Assembly: GCA_020632655.1 (NCBI GenBank)
Contig: JACKFD010000007.1
Coordinates: 1 to 64,000, forward strand
Direction of reading: 5' to 3'
DNA length: 64,000 bases
Source of the DNA: Spirochaetaceae bacterium
GTDB taxonomy: Bacteria > Myxococcota_A > UBA9160 > UBA4427
Positions 7,797-16,662 of this stretch are shown piece by piece (position 1 is the first letter of the stretch; each line of letters begins with the position of its first letter). Under the pieces are notes generated by a model that saw nothing but the letters and a program-made list of their open reading frames with translations, did no database searches and was not told the origin of the DNA. Made by a program: the position numbers and the translations under genes.

Positions 7797-9506
7797 CTAG
7801 TCGCGCCCCGCCAGCCGTCCCCGCACCAGCCGCCCCGGCCGCCGCCCCGTCGGCTCGCCGTCCCGGATCGTGACCTCGCCCGCGACCACCGTCGCCGCGA
7901 AGCCGTGGGCGCGCTGCTCGAGGCGTTGCCGGCCGGCCGGCAGATCGTCGACCACCCGCGGAACCGCCGGCCCGACCGTCGCCGGATCGAAGATGTTCAC
8001 GTCCGCGAGGAGCCCTTCGCGCAGGAGGCCGCGATCCCCGAAGCCCCACGCCCGCGCGGGCTCGAGCGTCAGCATCCGCACGGCCTCCTCGAGCCCGAGC
8101 ACGCCCCGATCGCGCACCCAATGGCCGAGCAGATAGGTATGGATCGAGGCGTCGGCGATCTGCGAGAGATGCGCACCCGAGTCCGAGAAGGTCATGACCG
8201 TGCGCGGATGCCGCAACACCTCGAGCAGGACTTCCTCGTCCTGGGGATAGAGGCTCGGCTGGATGAAGAGCGTCTCGAAGTCCTGCTCGACGGCGAGGTC
8301 GATCATCGCGCGCGCCGGCGAGACGCCGCGCGCGCGCGCGACCTCGGCGACCGTCGGGTTCGGCGGCAGCCCCTTCGCGTAGACGCGGATGCCGTCGAAG
8401 TCGGGCTTGCGCGGCATCGCCCCGATCCCGCGCCAGGCACCGTAGTCGCCTTCCATCGCGATCGCCGCAAGCCGTTCGGCGTAGGCCGGATCGGCCAGGC
8501 GCTTCTTCTGCGCCGCGATCGGCTCGGCGCGCAGCTCGCGCCAGCCGGGCAGCACGTCGAAGGGCAGCCGCGTCTTGAAGCCGAGCAGGACCGAGATCCC
8601 GCGGCAATGACTCTGGCCGATCATGCGGCCGCCCTCCGCGGCGAGGGCGTCGATGTGCTCGAGCATGCGGCGGCCGCCGGTCGCGGTTGCGATCAGCCCC
8701 GCCGTGATCGGGACGCCGAGCTCGACGGCGATGCGGCGCATCCAGTGCAGCGTCTCGCGCGTCGTCTCGGGGTCGCCGGAGAGCAGGCCTTCCGTGCCGC
8801 CTTCGAGCAGGCCCGCGCCGAGGCGGGAGAGGACGGCGGCGAGGCGATGGAGCTCCTCCCAGGACGCCAGGCGCGAGGCGACGGGGCGATCGTCGGAGGT
8901 CTCGTGATGCTCGCTGCGCGAGGTCGTGAGGCCGATCGCGCCGGCGCGGATCGCGGCCTCGAGCTGCCCTTCCATGCGCGCGAGGTCGTCCTCGGAGGCC
9001 GGCCCGTCGAAGGCGCGCTCGCCCATCGCCCACGTGCGCAGAGCCGAGTGTCCGATCTGCGCCGCGACGTGGATCGACTTCGGCAGGCCCTCGACCACGT
9101 CGAGGTACGAAGCGAAGTCCTCCCATCCCCACGGAATCCCCGCCGCGAGAGCGTCGGGATCGAGGTCCTCCGCGCGCTCGAGGTTGCGCACGACGAGGGC
9201 GCGCGCGTCGTCGTGTACGGGTGCCAGGGTGAAGCCGCAATTGCCCATCACGGCGGTCGTCACGCCGTGCCAGCACGAGTTCGTGCCCTGCGGATCCCAG
9301 AAGACCTGCGCGTCGAGGTGCGTGTGGCCGTCGATGAAGCCCGGCGTCACGACGCGGCCCTCGGCGTCGATCTCCTCGCGGCCGCGCTCGCGGATGCGAC
9401 CGATCGTGGCGATCCGATCGCCGACGATCCCGACGTCGGCGCGATCGCCGGCGAGCCCGGTCCCGTCGAGGACCGTCCCGCCGCGGATCACGAGGTCATA
9501 CGCCAT
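7797..9506 (-). CDS. D-aminoacylase-like amidohydrolase (first paralogue)
   Basis: A 569-residue amidohydrolase of the N-acyl-D-amino-acid deacylase branch. The N-terminal small beta domain IRGGTVLDGTGLAGDRADVG is followed by the metal site FIDGHTHLDAQ, and VMGNCGFTLAPV contains the Cys that bridges zinc in this branch. GQSHCRGISVLLG and the C-terminal TFSDSGAHLSQIADAS supply further metal and catalytic residues, and TLEPARAWGFGDRGLL is the usual tail. Enzymes of this group remove acyl groups from D-amino acids or cleave related amides. A strong GGGGGAGAAGGGC precedes the ATG. A second paralogue lies at 10334-12067, with an SDR gene between them. The exact substrate is unknown. Confidence 0.9.
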   Translation of the reverse strand: MAYDLVIRGGTVLDGTGLAGDRADVGIVGDRIATIGRIRERGREEIDAEGRVVTPGFIDGHTHLDAQVFWDPQGTNSCWHGVTTAVMGNCGFTLAPVHDDARALVVRNLERAEDLDPDALAAGIPWGWEDFASYLDVVEGLPKSIHVAAQIGHSALRTWAMGERAFDGPASEDDLARMEGQLEAAIRAGAIGLTTSRSEHHETSDDRPVASRLASWEELHRLAAVLSRLGAGLLEGGTEGLLSGDPETTRETLHWMRRIAVELGVPITAGLIATATGGRRMLEHIDALAAEGGRMIGQSHCRGISVLLGFKTRLPFDVLPGWRELRAEPIAAQKKRLADPAYAERLAAIAMEGDYGAWRGIGAMPRKPDFDGIRVYAKGLPPNPTVAEVARARGVSPARAMIDLAVEQDFETLFIQPSLYPQDEEVLLEVLRHPRTVMTFSDSGAHLSQIADASIHTYLLGHWVRDRGVLGLEEAVRMLTLEPARAWGFGDRGLLREGLLADVNIFDPATVGPAVPRVVDDLPAGRQRLEQRAHGFAATVVAGEVTIRDGEPTGRRPGRLVRGRLAGRD

Positions 9507-9534
9507 GCCCTTCTCCCCCCGCCCGTTGCGGGAC

Positions 9535-10296
9535 CTACTGCGCGACGTACCCGCCGTCGACCACGAGCGCCGAGCCCAGCACGAACGACGATCGCTCCGT
9601 GCAGAGCCATAGCGCCGCCTCGGCGATCTCCGCAGGCTCGGCGATCCGTCCGATCGGATGCAGCCTCCGCAGCTCCGCGTCGAGCTCGGGCGTCTCCTTG
9701 ACCACGCTCTCGACCATCGCCGTGCGCGCCGTCCCCGGACAGATCGCGTTGATCCGGATGCCCTGCACGCCGTACTCGAGGGCCGCCGTCTTCGTCAGCC
9801 CGATCACACCGTGCTTCGCCGCGACGTAGCCCGCCTGGCCCGGGAAGCCGATCAGCCCCGCGCCCGAGGCGCAGTTCACGATCGCGCCGCCGCCGGACTC
9901 GAGGATGCGCGGGATCTCGTGGCGCATGCAGTAGAAGACGCCCGAGAGCATCACGTCGATCGCGCGCCGCCACTGCGCGACGGGCATGTCGCCGACGTGG
10001 GCCGGCGGCGCCGAGAGGCCTGCGTTGTTGTAGGCGTAGTCGAGGCGACCGAACTCGCCGACCGCCGCCGTGACCGCCGCGACGACCTGCTCGTCGACCG
10101 CCACGTCCGCCCGTGCGAAGAGGGCCTCGCCGCCCGCCTTCCGGATCGAGGCCGCGACCGCCTCGCCCGCCTCGTCGAGATCGACGAGCGCGACCTTCGC
10201 CCCGCGCTCGGCGAAGAGCCGCGCCGCCGCCGCGCCGATCCCCGATCCCGCTCCCGTCACGAGCGCCACCCTGCCCTCGAACTCCCGCGTCGTCAT
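9535..10296 (-). CDS. SDR family oxidoreductase (glucose/sterol dehydrogenase-like)
   Basis: A 253-residue classical SDR with every usual motif intact: TGAGSGIGAAAARLF for cofactor binding, VDLDE after strand 2 suggesting NAD preference, YNNAGLSAPP, the catalytic Ser in NCASGAGLIG, the Tyr/Lys pair in GYVAAKHGVIG, and the CPGTARTAM loop. The C-terminal SFVLGSALVVDGGYVAQ is the standard tetramer tail. It lies between two D-aminoacylase-like genes on the same strand with short gaps (28 and 37 bases), so it should be co-transcribed with them and oxidise an alcohol or reduce a ketone of the same compound class. Confidence 0.92.
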   Translation of the reverse strand: MTTREFEGRVALVTGAGSGIGAAAARLFAERGAKVALVDLDEAGEAVAASIRKAGGEALFARADVAVDEQVVAAVTAAVGEFGRLDYAYNNAGLSAPPAHVGDMPVAQWRRAIDVMLSGVFYCMRHEIPRILESGGGAIVNCASGAGLIGFPGQAGYVAAKHGVIGLTKTAALEYGVQGIRINAICPGTARTAMVESVVKETPELDAELRRLHPIGRIAEPAEIAEAALWLCTERSSFVLGSALVVDGGYVAQ

Positions 10297-10333
10297 CGCT
10301 CGCCCCTGTCCTCCTGGCCTTCTGCCTGGCCGC

Positions 10334-12067
10334 TCAGCCCGGCCGCACCATCTCGCCCGGCCGCGCCGGGGTCGCCTCTCCGTTCTCGAAGGTCGCCTCG
10401 CCTCCGACCAGCGTGAGCCGCATCGGCGCCGGATCCCGGGTCCATCGCCAGGTCGTCCCGCCCTCGCCGTCGGGCACGTCGTAGATCTTCTTCATGGGCC
10501 GCACGTCGATCTCGTCGAGCGCGAAGACCGCGAGATCCGCCCGCTTCCCGACCGCGATCGTCCCCCGGTCACGCAACGAGAAATGCTCCGCCAGTCGCCC
10601 GGTCATCGACTGCACGGCCTCTTCGACCGTGAGGTCGCCGCGCTCCTGCACGTAGTGCGTGAAGAGCTCGAGGTTCTGACCCGGCCCGCAGAGCATCTGC
10701 CCGTGCGCCCCCGCGTCGCTCACGTTGCCCGCCGCCTTCGGATCCCGCAGCAGCCGCAGCACCATCTCCTCGTCCTTCGCCCAGGGCGCCATCGTGATCG
10801 TCGACTCGAGCCCGTTCGCGAGCAGCCACTCCGCCATCGCGTCCGACGGATGCACCCCCAGCTCACGCGCGTAGTCGCCGAGCGAGATCCCGATCGGCCC
10901 CACGTCGTTCGCCGAGTTCAGCAGCATGATCTGCTCGCGCTGCCGCGGCGCCCAGGACGAGAACTCGAAGGCCTCGTGGTCCCAGGACTGGCGCGCCCGG
11001 GCGCGCCAGGCGGGATCCCGCATCAGCCGCTCCTTCGAGCCGTCGTTCGGCAGCTCGACGACCTCGTTCCAGACGTACTCGTTCGACTGCGCGAAGAGGA
11101 GCGAGTGGAGAACGGAGACCGTGCCCGTGATCGGCACGTGGGCGAAGGCCGTCCAGAAGTCGAGCCCCTCGGCCCGGAGCTTCTCGTGCAGCGCGATCAT
11201 CCGGTCCTGCAGACCGATCGACTTGTGATAGGTGAGCGTCGGGATGCCGCCGTACTGCACGCGCACCCGTCGTCCGCGACAGAGTCGCGCCAGCCGCTCG
11301 ACCGACTCGACGCAGGTCATGTTGCGGAAGATGTCGACGATCACCTGGAAGATCGCGCCCTCGTGCCGCTCGATCACGTCGAGCAGCGCCGAGAGCTCGG
11401 CGTCGTCCGCGAGCAGCGTCGGCACGGGCCGATCGTGTCCATCGTGATCGAAGAGGTTCGAAGAGAGCCCCATCGCCCCGGCCGCGAGCGCATCCTCGAG
11501 CAGCGCCGCCATGCGCGCGATCTCGTCTTCAGTCGCGGCGCGCTCCCAGGCGTCCATCCCCATCACGGCGAGGCGGATCGCGATGTGTCCGACGAAGGCG
11601 CCGAAATGCACCGGCAGTCGGACGTTCCCGACGAGCGAGGCGCGGTACTCCGACCAGCGCCGCCAATCCCAGGGCAGCTCCGAGAAGAAGGGCTTCTCCG
11701 GGATGTCCTCGAAGAAGGAGAAGATCTTCACGATCTCGTGGCGCGCGGCAGGATCCGCCGGCGCCGGCGCGAGGGAGAAGCCGCAATTGCCCATCACCAT
11801 CGTCGTCACGCCGTAGCCCGGCAGCGGATCGAGCTCCGGATGCCACCACATGGCGCCGTCGTAATGGGTGTGGGTCTCGATGAAGCCGGGAGTGACGAGG
11901 CAGCCCGCGGCCTCGACGACGACTTCGTCGGCGGCCGGCGCGAGACCGGGGGCGACCTCGACGATCCGCCCGTCGCGCACCCGGACGTCGGCCTCGAAGC
12001 GCGGGGCGCCCGTACCGTCGACGATCGTGCCGCCCCGGATCAGTCGGGGTCTGGGTTGCGTGGCCAT
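10334..12067 (-). CDS. D-aminoacylase-like amidohydrolase (second paralogue)
   Basis: A 577-residue amidohydrolase closely related to the 7797-9506 product. The metal site is FIETHTHYDGAMWWHPELD, the zinc-bridging Cys is in TMVMGNCGFSLAPA, and the late His/Asp segment is AAGNVSDAGAHGQMLCG. The tail GTIAVGKRADLAVFALDEID is typical of the family. WWHPELDPLPGYG and repeated references to aromatic pocket residues distinguish it from the first copy, so the two probably have different acyl or amine preferences. GAGGAAACAAGGC precedes the ATG at 12067. It is followed 37 bases later by the SDR gene and preceded by HyuA-like 21 bases upstream. Confidence 0.9.
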   Translation of the reverse strand: MATQPRPRLIRGGTIVDGTGAPRFEADVRVRDGRIVEVAPGLAPAADEVVVEAAGCLVTPGFIETHTHYDGAMWWHPELDPLPGYGVTTMVMGNCGFSLAPAPADPAARHEIVKIFSFFEDIPEKPFFSELPWDWRRWSEYRASLVGNVRLPVHFGAFVGHIAIRLAVMGMDAWERAATEDEIARMAALLEDALAAGAMGLSSNLFDHDGHDRPVPTLLADDAELSALLDVIERHEGAIFQVIVDIFRNMTCVESVERLARLCRGRRVRVQYGGIPTLTYHKSIGLQDRMIALHEKLRAEGLDFWTAFAHVPITGTVSVLHSLLFAQSNEYVWNEVVELPNDGSKERLMRDPAWRARARQSWDHEAFEFSSWAPRQREQIMLLNSANDVGPIGISLGDYARELGVHPSDAMAEWLLANGLESTITMAPWAKDEEMVLRLLRDPKAAGNVSDAGAHGQMLCGPGQNLELFTHYVQERGDLTVEEAVQSMTGRLAEHFSLRDRGTIAVGKRADLAVFALDEIDVRPMKKIYDVPDGEGGTTWRWTRDPAPMRLTLVGGEATFENGEATPARPGEMVRPG

Positions 12068-12088
12068 GCCTTGTTTCCTCTTCCTTAC

Positions 12089-14278
12089 TCAGGCGCTCTC
12101 TTCGCGTGTCGGCTCGACGACCCGGGAGCGCCGCGAAGCGCCCGCCCGGACCTCGACGCGCCGGACGTGCAGGCTACCGAGCGCGTCGCTCGCGACCGCC
12201 CAGTCCGGCGGCACGACGAGGGTATCGACCGGACCTTCGACGATCGCCGGGCCGACGGTCTCGACGCCCGGCAGGACCTCGTCCCGGCGCAGCACCCGCG
12301 TGCCGACGGGCTCGTCGGGTCCGAAGAAGGCAGGCCGCAGGACCCCCGCGACGACGGAGTGATCCGGATCGTGTGCGGCATCGACGAGCGGCGGCCGGTC
12401 GACGGGCAGCCGCAGCCGCACCCGGAACGCCGCGTACTCGACCCGGCCGGCCGGCGCGACCCCGTAGAGCTGGCGATAGCGCGCGCGGAATCGCTCGGGC
12501 ACGGCGTCGAGGCCGGCGAGCGGATCCGGCGACGCATCGCGCGCTGAGTCCGCCCCGCCCGGCGCGTCGCCCGCGACGGGGATCGGCACCTCGTGGGCCT
12601 GACCGACGAAGCGAACGTCGAGGGAGCGCTCGACGACCAGCCCCGCCACGTCCGCCCCGGCCACGCCCATCTTCGCCCGCGCCGCCGCCTCGACCTCGTC
12701 GAAGAGTCGCCGCGCCGTCGCGCGATCGAGCGCCTCGGGTCGCACGAGATGCGTGCGACCGTGCTCGGCCGTCAGGTCCGTCGACTGCATGCCGATCGCC
12801 GACGCGACGCCCGCCTGGGGCGGCGCGATCACGTGGTCGATCCCGAAATGCGACGCGACGCCGACGACGTGCATCGGCCCCGCGCCGCCGAACGCGATCA
12901 GCACGTGCTCCCGCGGATCGAGCCCACGCTGGACGGTCACGACGTGGATCGCCGAGGCCATGTTCGCGTTGGCCGCCTCGTGGATCGCCCAGGCGGCGCG
13001 TTCGACCGTCGTACCGAGGGGGTCGGCGATCGCGCGCTCGATCGCGCGGCGCGCGGCCTCGGGATCGAGGGTGAGATGCCCACCGGCGAAACGCTCGGGC
13101 GAGAGGTAGCCGAGCACGAGGTTCGCATCGGTGACCGTCGGATCCGTGCCGCCGAGCGCATAACACGCCGGGCCGGGGTCGGCGCCCGCCGAGCGCGGCC
13201 CCACGCGCAGCACGCCCTCCGGATCGAGCCAGGCGATCGAGCCCCCGCCGGCGCCGACCTCGGCGAGGTCGATCGTCGGCGTCTTGATCGGCATGCCCGT
13301 CCCGGCGCGCCGGCCCCCGAAGCTGCCCCGCCCGCCGACGTGGAGCTCGCGCACGACCGCGGGTCGCCCGTCGCGCACGACGCCCGCCTTCGCCGTCGTG
13401 CCGCCCATGTCGAAGGAGATGACCCGCGGCAGCGAGTAGGCCGAGGCGAAGCGCGCCGCCGCCATCACGCCCGCCGCACCGCCCGACTCGAGGGTCGCGA
13501 CCGCACGCTCCGCCGCGACCTCCGCCGCCATCACGCCGCCCGAGGACTCCATGATCTGGAGCGGTGCGTCGATGCCGAGGGCCGCGAGCCCATCGCCCAG
13601 GCGCGCGAGGTAGCTCGCCATGAGGGGCGCCACCTCGGCCGTGAAGAGCGTCGTGCTCGCGCGATCGAACTCGCGCATCTCGGCGTGGACGCGGGACGAG
13701 GGCACGACCCGGGCGTTCGGTACGTGCTCGGCGAGGATCTCGGCCATCCGCTCTTCGTGGCTCGGATTCGCGTAGGCATGCAGGAGGCAGAGCGCGATCG
13801 CCTGGGGCGCGAGCTCCGCGATCGTCGTCGCGACCGCCCGCGCCCGCGTCTCGTCGAGGGGGCGCACGATCTCGCCCCGGGCGCCCACGCGTTCGGGCAC
13901 CTCGAAGATCGCCTCGCGCGCGAGTGGCGCGGGCGAGGGCTCGAAGAGCAGGTCGTAGCGGTCGTCCTCGACCCGGGCCTCGCGGCCGATGCGCAGCAGA
14001 TCGCCGAAGCCCTCGGTCGTCACGAAGGCGACCCGAGCCCCACGGCGCTCGATCACGGCGTTCGTCGCGAGGGTCGTGCCGTGGACGACGCGGACGATCG
14101 ACGAGGCGGGCACGCCCGCGTCGGCCAGCACGCGCTCGACGCCCATCAGCACGCTCTTCTCGGGTGCGTCGGGCGAGGTCAGCTGCTTCGCGACGTGCAG
14201 GCGACCGTCGCCGCGGGTGAGGACGACGTCCGTGAAGGTGCCGCCGATGTCGGTGCCGAGGACGCAGCGTTCGCTCAC
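12089..14278 (-). CDS. hyuA: hydantoinase/oxoprolinase family subunit A
   Basis: A 729-residue ATPase-fold subunit. The N-terminal GTDIGGTFTDVVLT and the internal ISFDMGGTTAKAGVVRDG are the two ASKHA phosphate loops of the family, VVHGTTLATNAVIERRG is the N-domain signature, and EVGAGGGSIAWLDPEGVLRV and LIAFGGAGPMHVVGVASHFG complete the pattern. The subunit pairs with HyuB in ATP-dependent opening of hydantoins or 5-oxoproline, or in acetone-carboxylase-like reactions. The start is a GTG at 14278 preceded by GGAAGGAG nine bases upstream. This start region is triplicated by a 41-bp tandem repeat. The D-aminoacylase-like neighbours fit a hydantoin/N-carbamoyl or N-acyl amino-acid route, which is inference. 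Confidence 0.9.
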   Translation of the reverse strand: MSERCVLGTDIGGTFTDVVLTRGDGRLHVAKQLTSPDAPEKSVLMGVERVLADAGVPASSIVRVVHGTTLATNAVIERRGARVAFVTTEGFGDLLRIGREARVEDDRYDLLFEPSPAPLAREAIFEVPERVGARGEIVRPLDETRARAVATTIAELAPQAIALCLLHAYANPSHEERMAEILAEHVPNARVVPSSRVHAEMREFDRASTTLFTAEVAPLMASYLARLGDGLAALGIDAPLQIMESSGGVMAAEVAAERAVATLESGGAAGVMAAARFASAYSLPRVISFDMGGTTAKAGVVRDGRPAVVRELHVGGRGSFGGRRAGTGMPIKTPTIDLAEVGAGGGSIAWLDPEGVLRVGPRSAGADPGPACYALGGTDPTVTDANLVLGYLSPERFAGGHLTLDPEAARRAIERAIADPLGTTVERAAWAIHEAANANMASAIHVVTVQRGLDPREHVLIAFGGAGPMHVVGVASHFGIDHVIAPPQAGVASAIGMQSTDLTAEHGRTHLVRPEALDRATARRLFDEVEAAARAKMGVAGADVAGLVVERSLDVRFVGQAHEVPIPVAGDAPGGADSARDASPDPLAGLDAVPERFRARYRQLYGVAPAGRVEYAAFRVRLRLPVDRPPLVDAAHDPDHSVVAGVLRPAFFGPDEPVGTRVLRRDEVLPGVETVGPAIVEGPVDTLVVPPDWAVASDALGSLHVRRVEVRAGASRRSRVVEPTREESA

Positions 14279-14359
14279 GAGGCGTCTCCTTCCCGGCTCG
14301 ACCTGCCGCGTTCGCTCACGAGGCGTCTCCTTCCCGGCTCGACCTGCCGCGTTCGCTCA
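14267..14359. repeat. 41-bp tandem repeat (about 2.3 copies) at the hyuB-hyuA junction
   Basis: Bases repeat with a period of exactly 41, matching from 14267-14318 to 14308-14359. On the minus strand each unit carries the same purine-rich ribosome-binding sequence followed by a start codon and AGC GAA CGC. As a result there are three start sites: ATG at 14360, GTG at 14319 and GTG at 14278 (the real hyuA start). The first two open 14-residue mini-ORFs (14360-14316 and 14319-14275), each ending in a TGA that overlaps the next start by four bases. hyuB also ends with TGA overlapping the ATG at 14360. The junction is therefore a chain of ATGA/GTGA overlaps. A simple replication slippage duplication of a translational-coupling site is the likely origin. 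Confidence 0.85.
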
Positions 14360-16099
14360 TGACGCGCGCCCTCCGCTGCTCGTCGCATGCGGCGCGAGCT
14401 CGACGCCGTAGACCGCGGCTGCGGCCTGGGGTGTCACGAAGCCCTCGGCGAGATCCTCGAGCACGCGCTCGCGATCGCGCTCGGCCGGGGGACCGAGGCC
14501 GCCGCCGCCCGAGGTCGTGAGCACGAAGCACTCGTCCGCCGCGAGCCGCAGGTTCGCGGCCTTCGCAGGCAAGGGACGCGTCGCGCCGTCGACGCCGATC
14601 ACGTACTGCTCGCCGGCGAGTCCGTCGCGTCCGCCCTCGCGGCCGCAGGGCGGCAACACGACGCGGTCGTTGCGCACGGCGAGCTCCGCGTCCTGCAGCA
14701 CGCGGATCCGCGTCTCGACCCCGAGCCCCCCGCGCCATCGCCCGGCCCCGCCCGAGTCCGGCAGCAGCCGCTGACACTCGAAGCGGATCGGCAGCATCGC
14801 CTCGAGCGCCTCGACCTGGGGCACGACGTTGCGCCCGCCGAGGAAGAAGGCGCCCGTCGCACTCGGCCCGTCGGAGCCGCGCCGCGCGCCGAGGCCACCG
14901 TACTCGTAGGAGAGGAGCAGCCACGGATCGAGGCGGCTCGGCGCTGCGAGCGTGTAGGGATGGATGACGGAGCTGGCCGCCGTCGCATGGTCCGGCCGCG
15001 CGCGCCCGAGCGCCTCGACGACGGCCTCGCAGACCGCGGTCACGGCGACGACGCGACCGCCGCAGGCCGCCGGCGGATTCGGATCGAGGAGCGAGCCCTT
15101 CCGGAACACCACCTCGACCGGCGCGAAGCAGCCCTCGTTCATCGGGATCGTCGGATCGACGAAGCAGCGCACCGCGTAGACCGCGCCGGTCAGCGCCTGC
15201 GAGAAGCCCGCGTTGATCGCGCCCAGGGCCTGGTCGTCGGTCGCCGAGAAGTCGAGCTCGATCGTGCCCTCCTCGCCCTCCCGCCCGGGCCGTCGCCCGA
15301 CGCGCACCTCGACGCGCACGACCGGCCGCCGCTCGAGATCGATCCCGTCGCCGTCGAGTGTATAGGCGCCCTGGTACGTCCCGGTCTCGAGCCGCGCGAG
15401 CTCGGCACGCATGCGGCGTTCGGCGCCCGTGAGATACGCGTCGATGCCCGCCTTGAGCCGCTCGCCGCCGAAGCGGCCGGCCAGATCGACCATCCGCTCG
15501 GCCGCGACGTTCACACCGGCGACGAGCGCCTGCACGTCGCCGAGCACGCGTTCGGGGGTGCGGCTGTTCAGCGCCAGCAGGCGATGCAGGTCGCGGACGG
15601 GCTCGCCCGCGGCGTAGAGGAGGACGGGCGGGAGCTGCAGGCCCTCGGCGAAGACGTCGGTCGCGGAGGGGACGATGCCGCCGGCGGAGGAGCCGCCGAG
15701 GTCGGCGACGTGGATGAGCGTGCCCGTGAACCACTCGACGCGGCCGTCGACGAAGACCGGGCGGAAGACGAGCAGGTCGTTCGCGTGGATGCCGCCGCGG
15801 AAGCAGTCGTTCATCACGAACACGTCGCCGGGCTGCATCGCCTCGACGTCGTGATCCGCGAGCACCGCCGGCAGGGAGCAGCGCAGGCTCGAGGCGTGCA
15901 TCAGGTTCGTCGCCGTCGAGAGCGTGACGAGCCGCGCCTCGCGATCGAGGATCCCCGCGCAGGCGTCCGCTCCCTCGACGATCATCGCCGAGTGCGCCGA
16001 CTGCACGACGACGATGCTCGCCTCCTCCGCCGCGATCCTGAGCGCGTGGCGCAGGATCTCGGCCTCGAGCGGATCGTCGGCGGGCGTGCTGGGGGGCAT
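14357..16099 (-). CDS. hyuB: hydantoinase/oxoprolinase family subunit B
   Basis: About 580 residues from the ATG at 16099, which has AGGAGG four bases upstream; in-frame ATGs at 16144 and 16171 would add 15 or 24 unconserved residues. The protein carries the HyuB core: VVVQSAHSAMIVEGADACAG, the metal-site segment GDVFVMNDCFRGGIHANDL, TLIHVADLGGSSAGGI, the glycine-rich tail VLTTSGGGGLGPPAERD and the oxoprolinase GYTTP-like segment VTPQAAAAVYGVEL. It forms the hydrolytic half of the HyuAB pair. Its TGA overlaps the ATG of the first mini-ORF in the 41-bp repeat, so hyuA translation is probably linked to hyuB translation. The SnoaL-like gene upstream is 96 bases away on the same strand. Confidence 0.9.
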   Translation of the reverse strand: MPPSTPADDPLEAEILRHALRIAAEEASIVVVQSAHSAMIVEGADACAGILDREARLVTLSTATNLMHASSLRCSLPAVLADHDVEAMQPGDVFVMNDCFRGGIHANDLLVFRPVFVDGRVEWFTGTLIHVADLGGSSAGGIVPSATDVFAEGLQLPPVLLYAAGEPVRDLHRLLALNSRTPERVLGDVQALVAGVNVAAERMVDLAGRFGGERLKAGIDAYLTGAERRMRAELARLETGTYQGAYTLDGDGIDLERRPVVRVEVRVGRRPGREGEEGTIELDFSATDDQALGAINAGFSQALTGAVYAVRCFVDPTIPMNEGCFAPVEVVFRKGSLLDPNPPAACGGRVVAVTAVCEAVVEALGRARPDHATAASSVIHPYTLAAPSRLDPWLLLSYEYGGLGARRGSDGPSATGAFFLGGRNVVPQVEALEAMLPIRFECQRLLPDSGGAGRWRGGLGVETRIRVLQDAELAVRNDRVVLPPCGREGGRDGLAGEQYVIGVDGATRPLPAKAANLRLAADECFVLTTSGGGGLGPPAERDRERVLEDLAEGFVTPQAAAAVYGVELAPHATSSGGRAS

Positions 16100-16195
16100 C
16101 CATCCTCCTGACTCGGACGACGCCGCAGCGTCCCGGCGAGCCATGGTGGTGCTTCCCCGTCGACGGAGCAAGCGCGCTCGCGTGCGCGGTCCGCG

Positions 16196-16615
16196 TCAGT
16201 CCGCAGCAAGGGACTCCGTCGCGACCGCCGGATTCCAGTACTCGCGCAGGCCGCGGATCCGCCCCTCGCCGAGGCTGAAGAAGCCGACGTAGCGGTTCAG
16301 ATAGGGCTTGCCCGTCGGCGTCGCGATGCCGTCCGAGCGGTACTCCGCGATCGCGTGGTCGGGATCGAGCGCCTCGTGGAGGCGATCGAGGACGAGCTCG
16401 AAGCGGAAGATCTCGAGGGGCTGCTCGACGTAGCCGAGGTAGGCCTCGAGCCCCTCGACCCGGAAGGGCGGATCGCCGTAGGGCGCCTCGAAAAGGAAGT
16501 CCGGATCGCAGATCGCGCGCAGCGTCGACCAGTCGCGGCGGCCGATCGCCCCCATGAAGCGCTCGACGAGGGCGCGATTCGCGGCGCGGCGGGCGGCGTC
16601 GTTCGGGTCCGGCAA
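16196..16615 (-). CDS. SnoaL-like / NTF2-fold protein
   Basis: About 139 residues in an alpha+beta barrel layout: helix ANRALVERFMGAIGRRDWST, then LRAICDPDFLFEAPYGDPPF, a beta region FELVLDRLHEALDPDHAIAE and a final YVGFFSLGEGRIRGLREYWN. The closing RGLREYWNP motif is typical of NTF2-like SnoaL proteins that act as small cyclases, isomerases or hydrolases. There is no ATG near the conserved start; a TTG at 16615 lies ten bases after AAGGAGG and is the likely initiation codon. A close structural relative lies at 48295-48849 (it shares the YRSxxxxxPxGxPYxNxYVGxFxF pattern). Confidence 0.8.
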   Translation of the reverse strand: MPDPNDAARRAANRALVERFMGAIGRRDWSTLRAICDPDFLFEAPYGDPPFRVEGLEAYLGYVEQPLEIFRFELVLDRLHEALDPDHAIAEYRSDGIATPTGKPYLNRYVGFFSLGEGRIRGLREYWNPAVATESLAAD

Positions 16616-16662
16616 CTTCTTCGTTCCTCCTTCGGTTCGCGGCGCGCACCGGAGCCGCGTCG

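Noticed and set aside
7797..12067. Recent tandem duplication of the two D-aminoacylase-like genes
   Set aside because: The proteins share motifs but differ in most other positions and are separated by an SDR gene. They look like old paralogues rather than a recent duplication.
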